Origin: Bugula neritina
Lineage: Eukaryota; Bryozoa; Gymnolaemata; Cheilostomatida; Bugulidae
Direction of reading: 5' to 3'
Length of the DNA stretch: 64,000 nucleotides
Assembly (NCBI GenBank): GCA_964035545.1
Contig: OZ037765.1
Location: forward strand, 9,852,698-9,916,697
Of this stretch, positions 12,801 to 26,065 are shown piece by piece. Under the pieces are notes generated by a model that saw only the letters and a list, made by a program, of their open reading frames with translations, ran no database searches and had not been told where the DNA came from. Numbering within the stretch: the stretch's first letter is position 1; each line of letters opens with the position of its first letter. Position numbers and translations under genes: made by a program.

Positions 12801-15800
12801 ACAATGACCAGAGAGACAAATCATTAGGATTACTTAGTGTAATGTATGACTTGCAAGAGCTAGTTACATATACTCACTCTTGTGTCCAGTGTAGTCATTG
12901 AAATGAAAAAGACATTCTACAAAGTGCTGTGTGTACATCCCTTTTTGTCGCTTGGATAGTTCGTGGATGAATGTCACCTTTGCTGTTAAACGCAGCAGTT
13001 CATTATATTATGTCAGGTATACTGAACTGCATTACAATACAATACCGTATGCTTATAATACAATACTATATGCCCATAATATATATCGTATGATCATAAT
13101 ACAATACTGCAGGCTTATAATACAATATTATATGCCCATAATACAATACTGCAGGCTTATAATACAATACTGTATGCTCATAATACATTACTATATTCCC
13201 ATAATGCAACAATATAATATGCTCACAATACAATAACTGTATGTTCATAACACAATACTATAAACCATAATACTAGGCTTCAACCTTATAATACTATATT
13301 GTAACCTCATATCACACACAATACATTAACTTGCATTATGATTTTAATGCAGCTCTGCATTATAATACTATAATTCTATATAGTTACAACTCTATATCAA
13401 AATTACAATGTCAAAATTGCAATAAATATGCTCCGGTGACATTTATTGCTATAAGGAAAGATAAGAGCACTACTACACCCCGTATAGCAGGCCATGCGAG
13501 TGGAGCAGCAGAAACATACAAGCTTACCAAGCTCAGCCACATCGGAATCCTCACTAACTATGCAGGATATAAACCTGTAGAACAGAGAGCCTCTCCACTT
13601 CAGGAAGTCTTCCTGGAGCAGACGAGTCAGACTGATGAAAGTGGTTTTATTCACACCGGGATCTTTATCCTTCAGACAGGAGGATATGCTACTTATATAC
13701 GGGCCAACGGCGTTGGTGTACCTAACATACGAAGCAGAACATACAGCAGCATGCATTATATACTCCAACAGCATGCTCATGTGAGAGCATAAACACAGTA
13801 CAGCCAGAATACCCATCGGTTCAAACAGGCTGATGCAGCAGGCTTTACACAGTACACACAGCAAAAGTAGATGGGGAGATAACTCACAATTTGCACAGAT
13901 CACATATGATAGTCACTGCTGTTTTCTTGATGACTGAATCAGTCGACAGCTCGAGTTCCCTTGCCAATACGGGAATCGTCTGCTTAGCAAGCTGCTCGTG
14001 CTGTAAACACATCTGACCTGCAATGCCAACGAGTCAGCAATAAAATGTTAAGGGCAGACAATACCTTATATACTTTACCCACAATTGCTTGGGTAGAAAA
14101 GGCCAGCAATGATATTTAAAATGAGAAAACAATAATTCATTCACAAAACCTACCAATACAGTGAACTGTAGCTCGTCGGAGATATGCAGGTAGCAGACCT
14201 CCAGCAAGGTCACTAATAAACTTTGGTTGTTTCCTTTCATCTAAAACACCGGTTCCCTTTTCTACAATATATACACAGAGTCAGTTAGCTGGTGCAAATA
14301 AATTGACTGTATGAATAGATCAACTTTGTGAGAAAAAAGTCCTACAACCCCCCCCCCCCCCCCCCCCACTGCCAGAAATAAAATCCACTAGGTTCTAAGA
14401 CAAAGTTAGAACTCAAAACAGAAACATTAGGAAGCCCCTAAGCTGTTGAATGTCATCATCAATAGTTATTTTGATTTACTCAGTATAAGAATTAAACCGC
14501 ACTTATTTGGCATCTAATTAATCTCTCACCTTGAACTTTAGGAGTGATGAGAAGGCACTGGACAATCTGAATAAGCTTGTTGGAGACAGCTGTGGGACTA
14601 TGTAGACAGACTTCTCCAAGTGTGATCAGGTAGTGCGGCATCTTGGAGACATCTTGTTTATCTGTTAACACGTACGTAGTACATACTAATGTTAGCTGCA
14701 GCTGCCTTATATATACATACATACATATGATACCTCACCAAGTCTTGGTAACAGATAGACCCCTGTGTCATAACCCAAAGCAATATACTAGCACTACCCG
14801 CTCAAGATCCATGCAAACTATGAAGAAGCAAAAACGCCTCTCTTTCTGGTAGACAATCGAGAATTTGCTTAGTGAGATCTCTACTATTGAAATAGTAACA
14901 AAAATATTATAAATATTTTTTTTTGGAAAAAATCCCTTATTTGTTTTTAGTGTCAAATCAGAGCTGAATATCAACAATAAGAATAACATTAATTCAGCAA
15001 ACTGCAATTTTTTTAACTCAAAACTACATGCATGGGAATCACCCTATAAACCTATCTTATTGTACATTATTCATCTGCAATATACAGCTATTTACCTTGA
15101 CAAGCAATCCGAGTTTTGCAAGAAAAATAAATTTTGTTATACTTTGTGTACTACATGCAGAGAACCTACCATATTGGTCACCATATACAATATCAGATAG
15201 ATAAGTTTCAATTTCAGCCGTCATGTCCTTGACCCAGCTGTTATCACTGCCTTCAGCCTCCATCAACTGCATTATTGAGCACAGTGGTACATACAGTATT
15301 GAGTACAGTGTTACATTAAATGAGTTGAATATTACACATTTTACAATTCTGTAAAATCCAAGATGTTGTTGAAACACATTTTACAATTACAACATAGGTT
15401 GAGACTTATCGATAGCATGCATATAATATTATGCACAGTACTATACACAATACATTATACATAGTATTATACAGATAGTATTACAAAGAGCACTACGCAC
15501 AGAAACACATGGATAATACGCATAGTAATACACATGATAAAACAAACTTTATTCACAGTGTGATACACGATAACACACAGAAAATTATACATAAAGAGTT
15601 TTGAAATAAATTCCATTAACGAATAATTGAACTGTGCTATGATACAGTAGAGCAGACATAATACCTGTGACAGGGCAACCACCATGTATTTGATGGTAGA
15701 GAGAGCAATTCTATACGTTTTCAGGTTAGTAATTAAATGTCGTATGATTTTATTTCTGTTGGATGAACTCATATGTCTAGCTAGACTTGTGATTGTAGTT

Positions 15801-18800
15801 AGGACAAACATCTTCACTGATTGGTCCATATTGCTGCTATTCTCTAACCACTGAGACGCTACAATGTCTGATGCATTGCCTCCAAATGTTGACAACACTG
15901 GACAGGTGATAGACAGCAACATCCATGCCTCCTAGAGTGAGATATTAAATATTAGACATATGACAGTGAAAAGCATTCACCAATTTCTTCCAAATCTACA
16001 AACATGGCTTTGCTGGAACTTACATAACTTTATATTAGCTCAATTATATGGATAAGACAGAATATATTTTATCAATACCAAAGTGTTGATTCCTGTAGAA
16101 TAAAGTTGAGAAAGCCTACTGTTTCAACACACACAAAAAAAGGCTAAGTAGACATGCAAAAGTATGATTCTCACACTTTATTTGGAGCAAATGGCTGGAA
16201 TAAGACTATAGAGCCATTATGTGATTATAACACAGCAGTAGGTAGAAGAATGACTGCAGATCACATACCTTACTATGTTCAGTATCTATATACTGAGACA
16301 GACTGTGAATAATGCTAGTAGGCAAGTTGCATGTCTTGTGCAAGTGCACGCAGATAGAATGCAGCATGTTCCTGAGAGAAGACAACTTCTCTGTGTTTAT
16401 CATTGAACATAATTTCCACACTAGAGTTTCTTGGGCAGAGCCAGTTCCAGCACTACAAATGAAAGAAAGCCTACTTACAGCTGAACTTGTCACGTCCCTT
16501 TCATTTACAACATAAATCTAATAACCATCAAACATTAATCAGCATCAGACTATTCTTCAACAAGTAAATTCAGCATACTTAAATTATTAAAAACAAGGTG
16601 AAATCTCCTGGTGGATTAACAAACCTTTAGAACCAACATCAATTCAACACTTGATCTAATTAAAAAAACAAGTAATGTTTTGCAACTCATCACATAGATT
16701 TATAAGTACAGACTGTTGACCATTTGAATGTCTAGTACGAAACACGAAAGATCCAGTTATGGAGGTTCTGGCTCTAGGAGGCGCCTACCTTGGAGGGATA
16801 TTCTCAAAAATCACCGACTTGACAGAATGCCAACATTTCTCCTGAACAGAACTCTCGTTGTCATCATGGCAAGGAAGAACACCAGTCAACCATGCTCTAG
16901 AAACAGACAGGCAAGCAGTCAACTATATGCACAGTGTCATGGCATTATGCACAATAGCATACCCATGAAATTAAAGTTTAGTTCAAGTATATTAAAACTA
17001 GTCTATCTATATTCATGCATTTCATATTGATATGAAGCATTTATATATATTTTATATTCAATATAAGAATATATTTATATTAAATATGTTAATTAAACTA
17101 GTGGTTTGTGTACTTACCACGTATCTTGATATACTTACCGCAGTATATTGATGTACTTACCACAGTATATTGATATACTTACCACAGTATATTGATGTAC
17201 TTACCACAGTATATTGATGTACTTACCACAGTATATTGATGTACTTACTACAGTATATTGATGTACTTACTACAGTATATTGATGTACTTACTACAGTAT
17301 ATTGATGTACTTACTACAGTATATTGATGTACTTACTACAGTATATTGATGTACTTACTACAGTATATTAATATACTTACCACAGTATATTGATATACTT
17401 ACAGCAGAACGTCAGAGTTGTTTGGGTAGAGTTGCAAGAGGTGAGTTAGACTCTGTATAGCCTGTTTCCTTATTGGCACAGCCAAGTCCCGACAGTGCTC
17501 TTTTATTATACCAAGCTCCTACAGAGAAGATGAAAACAGAGGCTAAGATAAACTCATACCTTGCACACCGTGTACCAGTTTCTACACTATAATCACAGTT
17601 AAGATACTAGAAATGGGCAGTATCAGATAGTATAGGTTAAAAAAGCTTTGAATTTTTTAGGAAAGTAATTTTTCTAAAAATAAATTTGAGACACATCAAC
17701 AACTGTTCTTGCAGTTTTGAATTTTCAAAAAGAAAGATTATCATTGAATTCTTTATCATACAACAGAGTGGGTAAAATTATATTTTGCTTAGATATTGAA
17801 TCTAGAAAACCCAAGTTGACAGCACAAAATCCATAAAAGTGAACGTTACAAAAAGAATGACTTGTGTGCTACAATGTCTTACAATCCCACACAGTTTTGA
17901 ACAAGAAGCTGCGAAAAGGCAAAAATTACAGCTACAAATACATTCTGATCCCATATTGATTCTCCACAGCAAATTTCGAAGCCAAAAATAAAGTTTCCAA
18001 GATACTATCAGTGTTTGAAACAAAAGTGAGGTGACAATTAACAACTAACCTTCGGTAGAATTTATTTTATGAGCAATTTATAAAGGCAGAACTGCTATTA
18101 AACAGACTAGACAGACGACCTGAACTAATTTATAAGATATTAGCAACTTAATAGCATGTAGCTACATCATAATATGATCAATAAGTTACTGGAGAAATCA
18201 TAACTTTACTTCACTTCACATTACCTACCTTTGACATCTCCACGCAGTCATTATAGATAATTATACTCTCCAAGACTACAAGTGCAGATCTTCTAACCAC
18301 TGCCTTACTAGATTTCATTCTTCGTGTCACCATGTTAACAAGACCCTCAGAGTCTGTCAATGCTGAAAATACAAACACTTCATATAGCTCAACTACCAAC
18401 ATATTTCCATATTCTATTAAGAATTGTAATACTTTAGGAATTTTGCAACATTTTTATTATTATGCAGATTTTTTTCTAAAATTAACTTATATTGAAGTTG
18501 AAAAGAGCTAGCACCCACCTAAATCAAACTAGGTAATATGAAGACTGACAAATTAAATAATAAATTGTGATTTATTTTCTAAAAAATTATACGAAATTGT
18601 CTATTTCTCATAAAAAATAGATAGAAGAAACATTTTATAGCCTAATTTGAATTTTAATCAAGCTATGACATCTTTATAATGCGTTAAAATGAAAGAAACA
18701 AGATTTAATTAAAAATTGAGTAATATAACCATGTGAAAAGATGCAAAAATTCTGTTTTAAAAATCAAGCCGATAAGCAAGTTTCAGCACACATGTGGTCA

Positions 18801-21352
18801 TATAAACACATTATATTTTAGCAAGAGTGCATTTGCCCACTTATAACATAATAGAGATAAGATATTAAACATATTTACTGATGTCAAATCCCCTGGTGAG
18901 GTAAAACATGGTGGCAGATTTCGCACAGCTGTATGGAATAAAGATAGAGGAGGGGCCAAGTTGAGAGCCTTCACTGGTCCATGCATTTGTAGTTTGTGCA
19001 GAATGTGTAGGGTAAATTCTTACGGCCTCACTTTCATTAGGCCCATTAGCTACATAATACAAAGTTATCAATAACTACTGATACCTAACCACATTATAGA
19101 TTAAATCATCAATCAAATCCCATTCATTGATAATAGTATACAGTCAAAATTTGAAGGATACAGTTGGAAAGCGGTTACAAAGTGAGATTTTAGACATATA
19201 TATTTATCATTTATCAAAATCACCAACACATAAAATTGATTGGATTTCAAATTTATTACATAATCAACAGAATATGAACAAGTTGCATGATTGCTGAGAT
19301 AATGTAGAGAAAACAGCATTATTAATTTTAGCTAGACTGAGACCCTCAAATAGCCAATCAAAAGGTTCCCATAGATACTCAAAGCATTTCCTGTTCTATT
19401 TAAAGCAGAATTTTTTTTACTTACAATTTACAGAAAACCCTGACGTCCTTGACATAGTAGTATGTGGTTTGAGCATCCTGTGGTGAATCCTGGGTGTGAT
19501 GAATGAACGAACATACTTCTTAACCTCATTCTCTTCGCAATTCAAACACAGAGCTAGCATTGAGAGCGATTTTGCACAAACGCTGACGAAAGAAACAAAA
19601 TGAAAATTACATTACCTTTCTACAGTAACACAATATTAACTCATACAGATTATATTAATATTACAGATATATAGAATACACTTTCATATTATAGACATTA
19701 CAATTATACCAAAAAGGCAAAATACAGTACTACAATATTACAGTTGTAATGGCAGCATTTGACATTTCTGGTATCATTTCTTTTACCACTATTAATAGAT
19801 ATGAACATAAGTAAGTGCGCTATACCTGGGTACTTTATCTGAGCACCGTGTCAGCAGAGCTTGGAGTAGAACAAATCTGGTTGTGTAGTTTATCAGGTCC
19901 AAGTCAATTGAAGTATCTGAAATAAAGCAACCTTATATACTTACACAAAAATCTGCAAAATTAGGTGTATGGTTTCATTGGGTAATTAATTGATTAGACT
20001 TTTGACAATGATCCTAAAAAATACAGCATAAACCTGAAGGCAACACCTCAGCCAACGAATAAAAGCTGCTAATAGAAGTAAGTAGACTAATATAATCTAA
20101 GAAAAATTATGTGTCCAAGAGACAACACAATAATAATTAAAATTAAGAAGAGACAGAGCTACAAAAACATTAAACCAATTGATAGCTAGATTACATTAAA
20201 AGCACCAATTAAAAGTTATGGCTACTGATGATGAAATCTTGAAAAATTATATAATTTATGTCTTCCAGCCAACAAATGAGTCAATGCTTATTTAATTTAT
20301 CTTTGGAAAAGACAAAAATGATTGATGTGAATTGAATGAAATAGGTGATAAAGTCTATATTGTTTAAATATATGTTTATCATGGGTAAATAGGTAACTAG
20401 GGGTTGTGATAATGATATTTCACAAAAACGGTATGATTATATTGCATAAATAAAGTTAGACTTGCTATTTAACAACATTAAGATTATACCTGATATTTTT
20501 CTCAAGTCTTTTTTCACCACCATCTGTCCATAAATTTCCACAGCCATAATTCTGCCAGAGGCCTGGATAAAGATACAAACCCACTCAACTAATCTGATCA
20601 TTTCAGGGGTAGAGGGTAAATATTTGAATTCATTGTATATATAAAATAAGAGTTGTACCTTTTTATATTTAGAAAGTTGAAAGAGCCACTTGCACATGTC
20701 ACAATATGCAGCATCACCCATTTCCTCCATCATTACAAGCACAGCCTACATATATTCAGTAGCATCAACATCATTAAGAAAACTGGAACAGCTCAGAGAT
20801 AGACAATCACATAAAAAGTTTATTACAATTTGAAGTAGAAAGACTCAGCTTTCAGATCTGACATAAAGATTATCTTTAGAAAAAATACCAATGTGGTCTA
20901 GGGGTTAGACTTTAGAGCGTTGACGTTGAACTTTAGTAGCCAGGTGTAATACAGACAACATTCTCATAAAATGCTTCCACTATTTACTTATACTAACACT
21001 TTTGTGTAAAACCCATGTGCCCATGTAAGCTTTGCTTAATGTGTCTAGACCCCAAAATATGGAATGAACAAAAATTTAACGAGAGCAAATTATAAACTAC
21101 ATGATAGGGGCAGAACATGAGCGTGAGACTTTAAACCAACTTTTTTGCAAACCAAAGTTTCAATAAATAAAAAATTTTAACTGATAATTTAAACACAAAA
21201 CAGTAGTGTGTTTGTGCTGCAAACCTGAGAAATCTTCACTCTATATTCACTACGATCCGGGGCAGAGAGTATGACAGAGCAGACTAATCTCTGCAACGGT
21301 TGTTTAATGCTGTCCTTTGCTTCTTTCACCAGGTGTCTGTAATGACAGGATA

Positions 21353-21446
<94 letters not shown>

Positions 21447-24400
21447 AAAACATGTTTTATTCCACTAGTTTATTAACTTTGTGATTCAATTTTTCAAACA
21501 TTACCAAGTTATTTACTTTGGGAAATAACAACAGACGATTTCAATTTCCAGGACAAAGGAGTACGGGTTTTCAGCACATCAAACTAAACTATTTGAAGGA
21601 ACACCGTTTTCTGTCTAAATACAAATACACATTTATTATTTCGATGATCAGTTTTTTGCTTTCTGACATGATGCTTTTCAAACCCATACCCGCGCACACA
21701 GTAGCAGACTTCCTGTATGTATATATATATTTAGCTTTTTGTTTATGTTTTTCGCTAATTTTTGAGTGATGCAATAATCAATATAATGTCACTTCAACAT
21801 CGGTTAATAATTATTATTATTATGTGGTATCAGAATTTAAATAATTCTGGAAGAATTTTTATTGGCCACATAATTCTTTAGATGTATAGACACATTTGTA
21901 GGCTCCAAAAAACTACACATGCATAATGTGAATAAAAGCTAAATTATTATACAAAAATTACAATTATTACTTACAAAGTCTGGCAAATGAATTTTAAAGA
22001 TTTTTCATCATATAAAAATGAGAAAAAGTAGAAACGTTGGAGCACTTACACTACAAATGCCAGAGTCAGGTCTCTTATCAACACCACATCCCTGGGAATA
22101 GTGTTAGTAGCAGCAGTGTCTCTCTTCTGCCCAACAAGCATGAGAAAGTTCTGCTCTAAAGATTTGAATGCCTAGAAAAATATTGGAGGAGTTGCATTAA
22201 CTACAATTTTTCCCCACAAAGATAGAAACATGACTCGTAAATGAAATAAGCAGTACTTACACACTTGATCATTGCAACCGAACCTCCAGGATTCCTCATG
22301 CATATTATATGAATTCCCTGAAACATTAGATTAAAACTCTTCATTTGATAATACATGCAAAATTCTAAGGCTAATGTGAGTTGAAATAAAATCAGAAGTA
22401 CTTACAAACATAAAAAGTCTTGGTTGGCTTTACATTATCCACTACTATACACAGCAATCAAGTTATATTCGCATTTTGATTTAAAAGTATCTAGAACTTT
22501 GTGAACAAGAACGAGACAAGCAATTTTTCCCTACAACGTGCTGGCACTTATCTATAAAATTTAAATATTGTGAAAAAAGAGTAAAAGTAAAATCAACAAT
22601 CTGTTCGCTCAAAAAGCTTTTTTCAAATAATTTGGCAAACAGAGTATGTGCATAATGGTAACAAAGTTATTTAAAAGCCAACGTTATTACAAATTAGTTT
22701 TATATTTTTTCAAGTTTATTTTTTGGGTCACAGAATAACAAGATTATTGAAATGTTGAAATAGAGGTTTTTACTTTCAAACTTCATCTTCTGCTTTTTAT
22801 TTTACCGTTGTGTAAGCAGATGTTGGCTAAGAGGTGGCTCAAGATTAGTAAATCTATTAGCCTGTAAAACGTCACCTTCCAAACCTTTTACACGCTAGAT
22901 GAACACATTTTCTTCATGAACAATGTTACACAACCAACCTTATCAGAGAGACAGACTTACAAGATATGCAAGATGAGCAATGCTAGTAACCCGTGACACT
23001 ACGACCTCCGGATCAAACGCTGTTGGCATCGAAGAAGGCTCTATACTAGTCAGAGTAGAAAGCAAGGCAATAACTAACTCTGACAGGTGTAGCTCCTTCT
23101 TGAGTGGATTTATCTTGAGAAACATGACCAGAGACTGCAAGCAGCACAAAGTACATGTAAGGTATATACAATATTATATACACTGTATACATACTAAGGT
23201 ACATACAATGTTATATACACTATATATATACACTAAGGTATATACAATATTATATACACTGTATACATACTAAGGTACATACAATATTATATACACTATA
23301 TACACACTAAGGTATACACAATATTATATATGCTGTATACATACTAAGGTATATACAATATTATATATGCTGTATACATACTAAGGTATATACAATATTA
23401 TTGTAAACATACTAAAATATATACAATATTATATGCACTGTATACAAACTAAGGTATATACAATATTATATACACTGCATACATACTAAGGTATATACAA
23501 TATTATATACACTGTATACATACTAAGGTATATACAATATTATATACACTGCATACATACTAAGGTATGGGAGCAGCTGTGGTCTAGGCCCTAGGGGTTA
23601 GAGCGTTTGCCTAGTAAGCATGAGGCCATGGGTTCGAACCCTGACAAAGGCCATTAGTGATGTTAGGAAGAGCATCCAGTCATAATTGCTCCTGTGCCCC
23701 ATCTGAATAAGTCCTAAGCCCGATTTAACAAAAACACTTTCATTCAGGGGTTTTCTCACAGGGATTGTGACTATAAACTAGCGTGAGTTTTATATACAAT
23801 TACTGCATTAACTAGTCAGTGTGAATCTGTAGTTCATAGTGCATAGATAATATGCTAAAAATATGATGAATAATATCATAAACTTCTTCAACAAAATATG
23901 CAAGTTGCAATATACTATGAAACATATTTTTGTATATGTCTAGTCTTTTGCTTTTGATAATTAGCTTCAAACCTGAAGCAGCTGAATGAGATGCTCTCTC
24001 AGCTTATAGATGTCAGGTTCAGATAGCTCTAGTTCCTGGTGACTGTCCTCCAACATGGATGACTGCCTACGACCAGCCCCTCTTCTCTGGCTACTCTGAC
24101 TGCTCTTTTGAGTCCCTTGACTAGAACTGAGTTTTGAATGCTTTGATCTCCCACCATGCTTTGCTTTTCAAAGAAGGACATTTTTATTAAAACTTTTAAC
24201 CAGTAAAAGCAAAAGAAATTTCCAAGAACTGTGCCAAGAACGAAACTTTAGCTCTCCTTTTTAATACATGGCAAACTAATAAACATACCTGACATGCTTT
24301 CTATGAGAGAGATATTCTTAAGTGCGTCGATGGATTTTTGGAAGAGAGTAGGATGGAATAGCTGTATGCAGGTGTAGCCAGGTAACCTCAGCATTGTTAT

Positions 24401-25716
24401 GTACACATTAGCAGCCAGAATTGATGACTCCTTCATATACACAGTTAAAGTCTCCTGAAATAAGACACGTAGGTGTGAATTCAAGACATACATATGTGTT
24501 TCATGCAAACAATTTCTTTTACATATTAGTTGGTGCTCATTCAAATGAGCACCAACTACACTATATCTGAAGATGTAGTATAATATTACACCATGTGTAG
24601 AGAACCTGTTTACAGCAATCCATAAAATATGCCAAAGCGGTCATTATCTTTTTCCCCATGTCTCCATTTGTGGCAATACTGTTCCACAAATCTACAAAAA
24701 TAAAAGCATGTGGTAATAATTGCAAAATAAACAGCCTTTAAAACTCTAAAAACAAAACACAAGACAATAATAAAAGGTGCAGCTTGAACCATAGATATAA
24801 ATAATGAAGTAAATAAAGGCCTGTAAAGATAAAATATCAATCTTCCACTTGACAATGCTGGTTATAGAAGACTGCAATGTGCATATTCTTTTCTATTGCA
24901 AAGAACTGAGTAAAAATATTGATATCGATAATTAACACGAAGTCAGTGGTTCAAACCCTAGTAAAGGTCATTGGTGATGTTAGCAAGAGCATCCATTCAT
25001 AATTGCTCCTGTGCTGCATAGACAAATAAGTCTTTAGCCTGCTTTAACAAAAACCTTTCCATCAAGGGTTTCTCACAGAGATGGTGACTATAAACTTGTG
25101 GGAGTATTGTGACCGATTATTAATTTGAAGATAAAAGACAATTTTCTGATTGAATATGGTGAATTTACAAAGAATACTAAGACCATTTAAATTTCAATAC
25201 CTCTATTGCTACTAATAATTGATATGATAAAATTCTAAAACAAGATACAGATCTAGTAAGGAACATACTCGCACACTGCTCCACTGAAAAATCCTCAAGT
25301 GCAGAATGTAGCTCATGAAGAAGCTTTTTCCACGACTCAATAAAGTAAAAGTTGTCGTGAAGTGTGTCCCGAACGTCTGCACTGATGTCACAAACGTCAA
25401 AGTCAAGAAATCCTCCATCCCATATTGTATTTACTAATTCTAAAAGAACAATCGATTAGCAAATATTGTGGCAATTACAAAATTCAAACTGAAAATGAAT
25501 AAGCAATTAGTAGTGTGCTTATGACAAACTGAATGAGTATGCAATAAGTAATGGTCCATCGACCAACATAATATATTTTACATTAAACAGAAACTAAAAA
25601 TAAAATTTGCAAATTTAAAGCAACACAATACAAACTAAATTCAGTACCGGTATACTAGCTAAAGACATACCTGAAGGTAACAAAGTGTTGAATACATCAG
25701 CTGAGATTAACAACAT
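3846..25716 (-). CDS. NCAPD3: Condensin-2 complex subunit D3 (35 coding exons, complete)
   Basis: HEAT-repeat subunit of condensin II, which loads on chromatin and compacts mitotic chromosomes. Exons, 5' to 3' on the minus strand: 25671-25716, 25269-25439, 24606-24691, 24289-24454, 23973-24163, 22961-23134, 22261-22317, 22050-22171, 21225-21336, 20659-20745, 20490-20562, 19826-19916, 19425-19582, 18879-19049, 18229-18362, 17403-17518, 16789-16896, 16269-16452, 15665-15931, 15170-15266, 14530-14661, 14154-14261, 13888-14017, 13528-13721, 12878-12982, 12096-12343, 11638-11811, 7997-8081, 7692-7820, 7372-7552, 6547-6643, 5476-5608, 5095-5172, 4315-4421, 3846-3980. The lengths sum to 4647 nt (1548 aa plus stop; human is about 1500 aa) and all phases join. 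Recognised stretches include IRKQAIQSLTHLLQLYP, LTRLLQEDFLKWRGSLFYRF, HFVECLFHFNDY and ERKLFSLAGE. The serine-rich, basic tail ends SLRSGRKRK, like the phosphorylated C-terminus of vertebrate CAP-D3. The start was chosen because MLLISADVFNTLLPS splices in phase to ELVNTIWDGG, matching the family N-terminus. Least certain are the GTGGGT donors below 7372 and 5476 and the acceptor at 5609. A 5'UTR exon is not excluded. Confidence 0.93.
5612..5818. repeat. Minisatellite next to the NCAPD3 exon 32 acceptor
   Basis: Tandem units of about 18-26 bp with the core ACATACAGTAGAATATAT, varying in the number of ACAT blocks. The array starts within 4 nt of the acceptor of exon 5476-5608. On the transcribed strand it contains no AG dinucleotide until its far end. 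Confidence 0.85.
8735..8876 (+). mobile_element. Probable 3' end of a LINE
   Basis: Within the large NCAPD3 intron, a GC-richer stretch (ATGGTGCACCATTGGGCC, CCTTTGGGTGATCCC) runs into TTGATGAAATAAACAAACAAA. This is the look of the 3'UTR and short-repeat tail of a 5'-truncated non-LTR element. No reverse transcriptase remains. Flanking ACTTAACTGACT repeats may belong to it. Confidence 0.4.
10188..10442. mobile_element. Foldback / MITE-like element, about 255 bp
   Basis: Imperfect terminal inverted repeats of about 65-70 bp: the left arm (10188-10258) carries GGTAGAAATGGCACAG and GGTAAAAATGGCAC, and the right arm (10379-10442) carries GTGCCGTTTTTAC and GTGCCATTTTTACC. The centre is strand-asymmetric, rich in C and A. 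It lies in the NCAPD3 intron 8082-11637. An open frame across it is fortuitous. No confident target duplication. Confidence 0.55.
11879..12112. repeat. 17-bp minisatellite made of the exon 26 splice donor (14 units)
   Basis: Fourteen units at exact 17-bp spacing (unit CTTAGACTGTAAGATAC). On the transcribed strand each unit reads TTACAGTCTAAGGTATC, i.e. the last bases of exon 12096-12343 followed by its GTATC donor. The first unit is the real exon-intron junction and the others fill most of the 284-nt intron. Confidence 0.95.
13015..13265. repeat. About 21-bp minisatellite upstream of the NCAPD3 exon 25 acceptor
   Basis: Degenerate units such as TATGCCCATAATACAATACTG lie about 35-280 nt upstream (in transcript sense) of the acceptor of exon 12878-12982. 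More diverged units may extend to about 13330. Confidence 0.75.
14348..14367. repeat. Homopolymer run of 20 C
   Basis: A pure C run in the NCAPD3 intron 14262-14529, read as poly-G in the pre-mRNA. The exact length may be affected by sequencing. Confidence 0.9.
17105..17402. repeat. 22-bp minisatellite of GTAAGT donors at NCAPD3 exon 16 (14 units)
   Basis: Units GTATATTGATGTACTTACCACA are repeated 14 times, nearly all at 22-bp spacing. On the transcribed strand each carries GTAAGT, the perfect U1 complement. The first is the real donor of exon 17403-17518. The array fills about 59 percent of a 506-nt intron. Confidence 0.95.
20888..20945 (+). mobile_element. Possible 5' head fragment of the SINE
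   Basis: TGTGGTCTAGGGGTTAGA followed shortly by TAGAGCGTT resembles the SINE head, but the B box and body are missing. It lies in an NCAPD3 intron. Confidence 0.35.
21357..21444. repeat. (TA)n microsatellite at the NCAPD3 exon 9 acceptor
   Basis: A pure TA tract of about 88 bp beginning about 20 nt upstream, in transcript sense, of the acceptor of exon 21225-21336. Confidence 0.95.
23159..23567. repeat. 37-bp minisatellite upstream of the NCAPD3 exon 6 acceptor
   Basis: About 11 units of a 37-bp repeat containing ACTAAGGTATATACAATATT and CACTGTATACAT. The array begins about 25 nt upstream of the acceptor of exon 22961-23134 and ends at a SINE. Confidence 0.9.
23569..23790 (+). mobile_element. 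tRNA-derived SINE, near full length
   Basis: GGGAGCAGCTGTGGTCTAGG head with a short internal duplication (CCTAGG), B box GGGTTCGAACCCTG, then the family body to GTGAGTTTT. It lies directly at the end of the 37-bp array in an NCAPD3 intron. Confidence 0.85.
24937..25106 (+). mobile_element. tRNA-derived SINE, 5'-truncated
   Basis: Begins just before a mutated B box (GTGGTTCAAACCCTA) and carries the whole 3' body with about 15 percent differences from the other copies. The A-box half is missing. It lies in the NCAPD3 intron 24692-25268. Confidence 0.75.
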
Positions 25717-26065
25717 TGTTTTGCATGTCTGGAAAATTAAATGGTATTTTTTGCATGCAGTTGACTATATTATGAACCAACAAATTTCATTTGCAAAATT
25801 ATATTCTAAAATTGCAGTAGAAAGTTACATGCAATAATAAAAATCAGTGAATCCACAGTTATTAGATAAAAATGTATTATCAATTTAGTAATCATATCTC
25901 CAACAAATGTCATTAATACATGATTTATCTGGCCTGCTCCTGAGTCATATTGACTGGAGTACTTACTGACTCTAACATTAGAAATGCTCACTTGATTAGT
26001 GTTACAAAAACTTTCACAGATTTGGCAATTCAAAATACCCCGTTTTAATTTTAAAAAGTCAGTAA

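Noticed and set aside
17105-17402. CRISPR array
   Set aside because: Repeats are direct and contiguous with no unique spacers, in a spliced eukaryotic gene.
23569-23650. tRNA gene
   Set aside because: A and B boxes are present, but the cloverleaf cannot be completed and the same sequence continues into a common SINE body in five copies.
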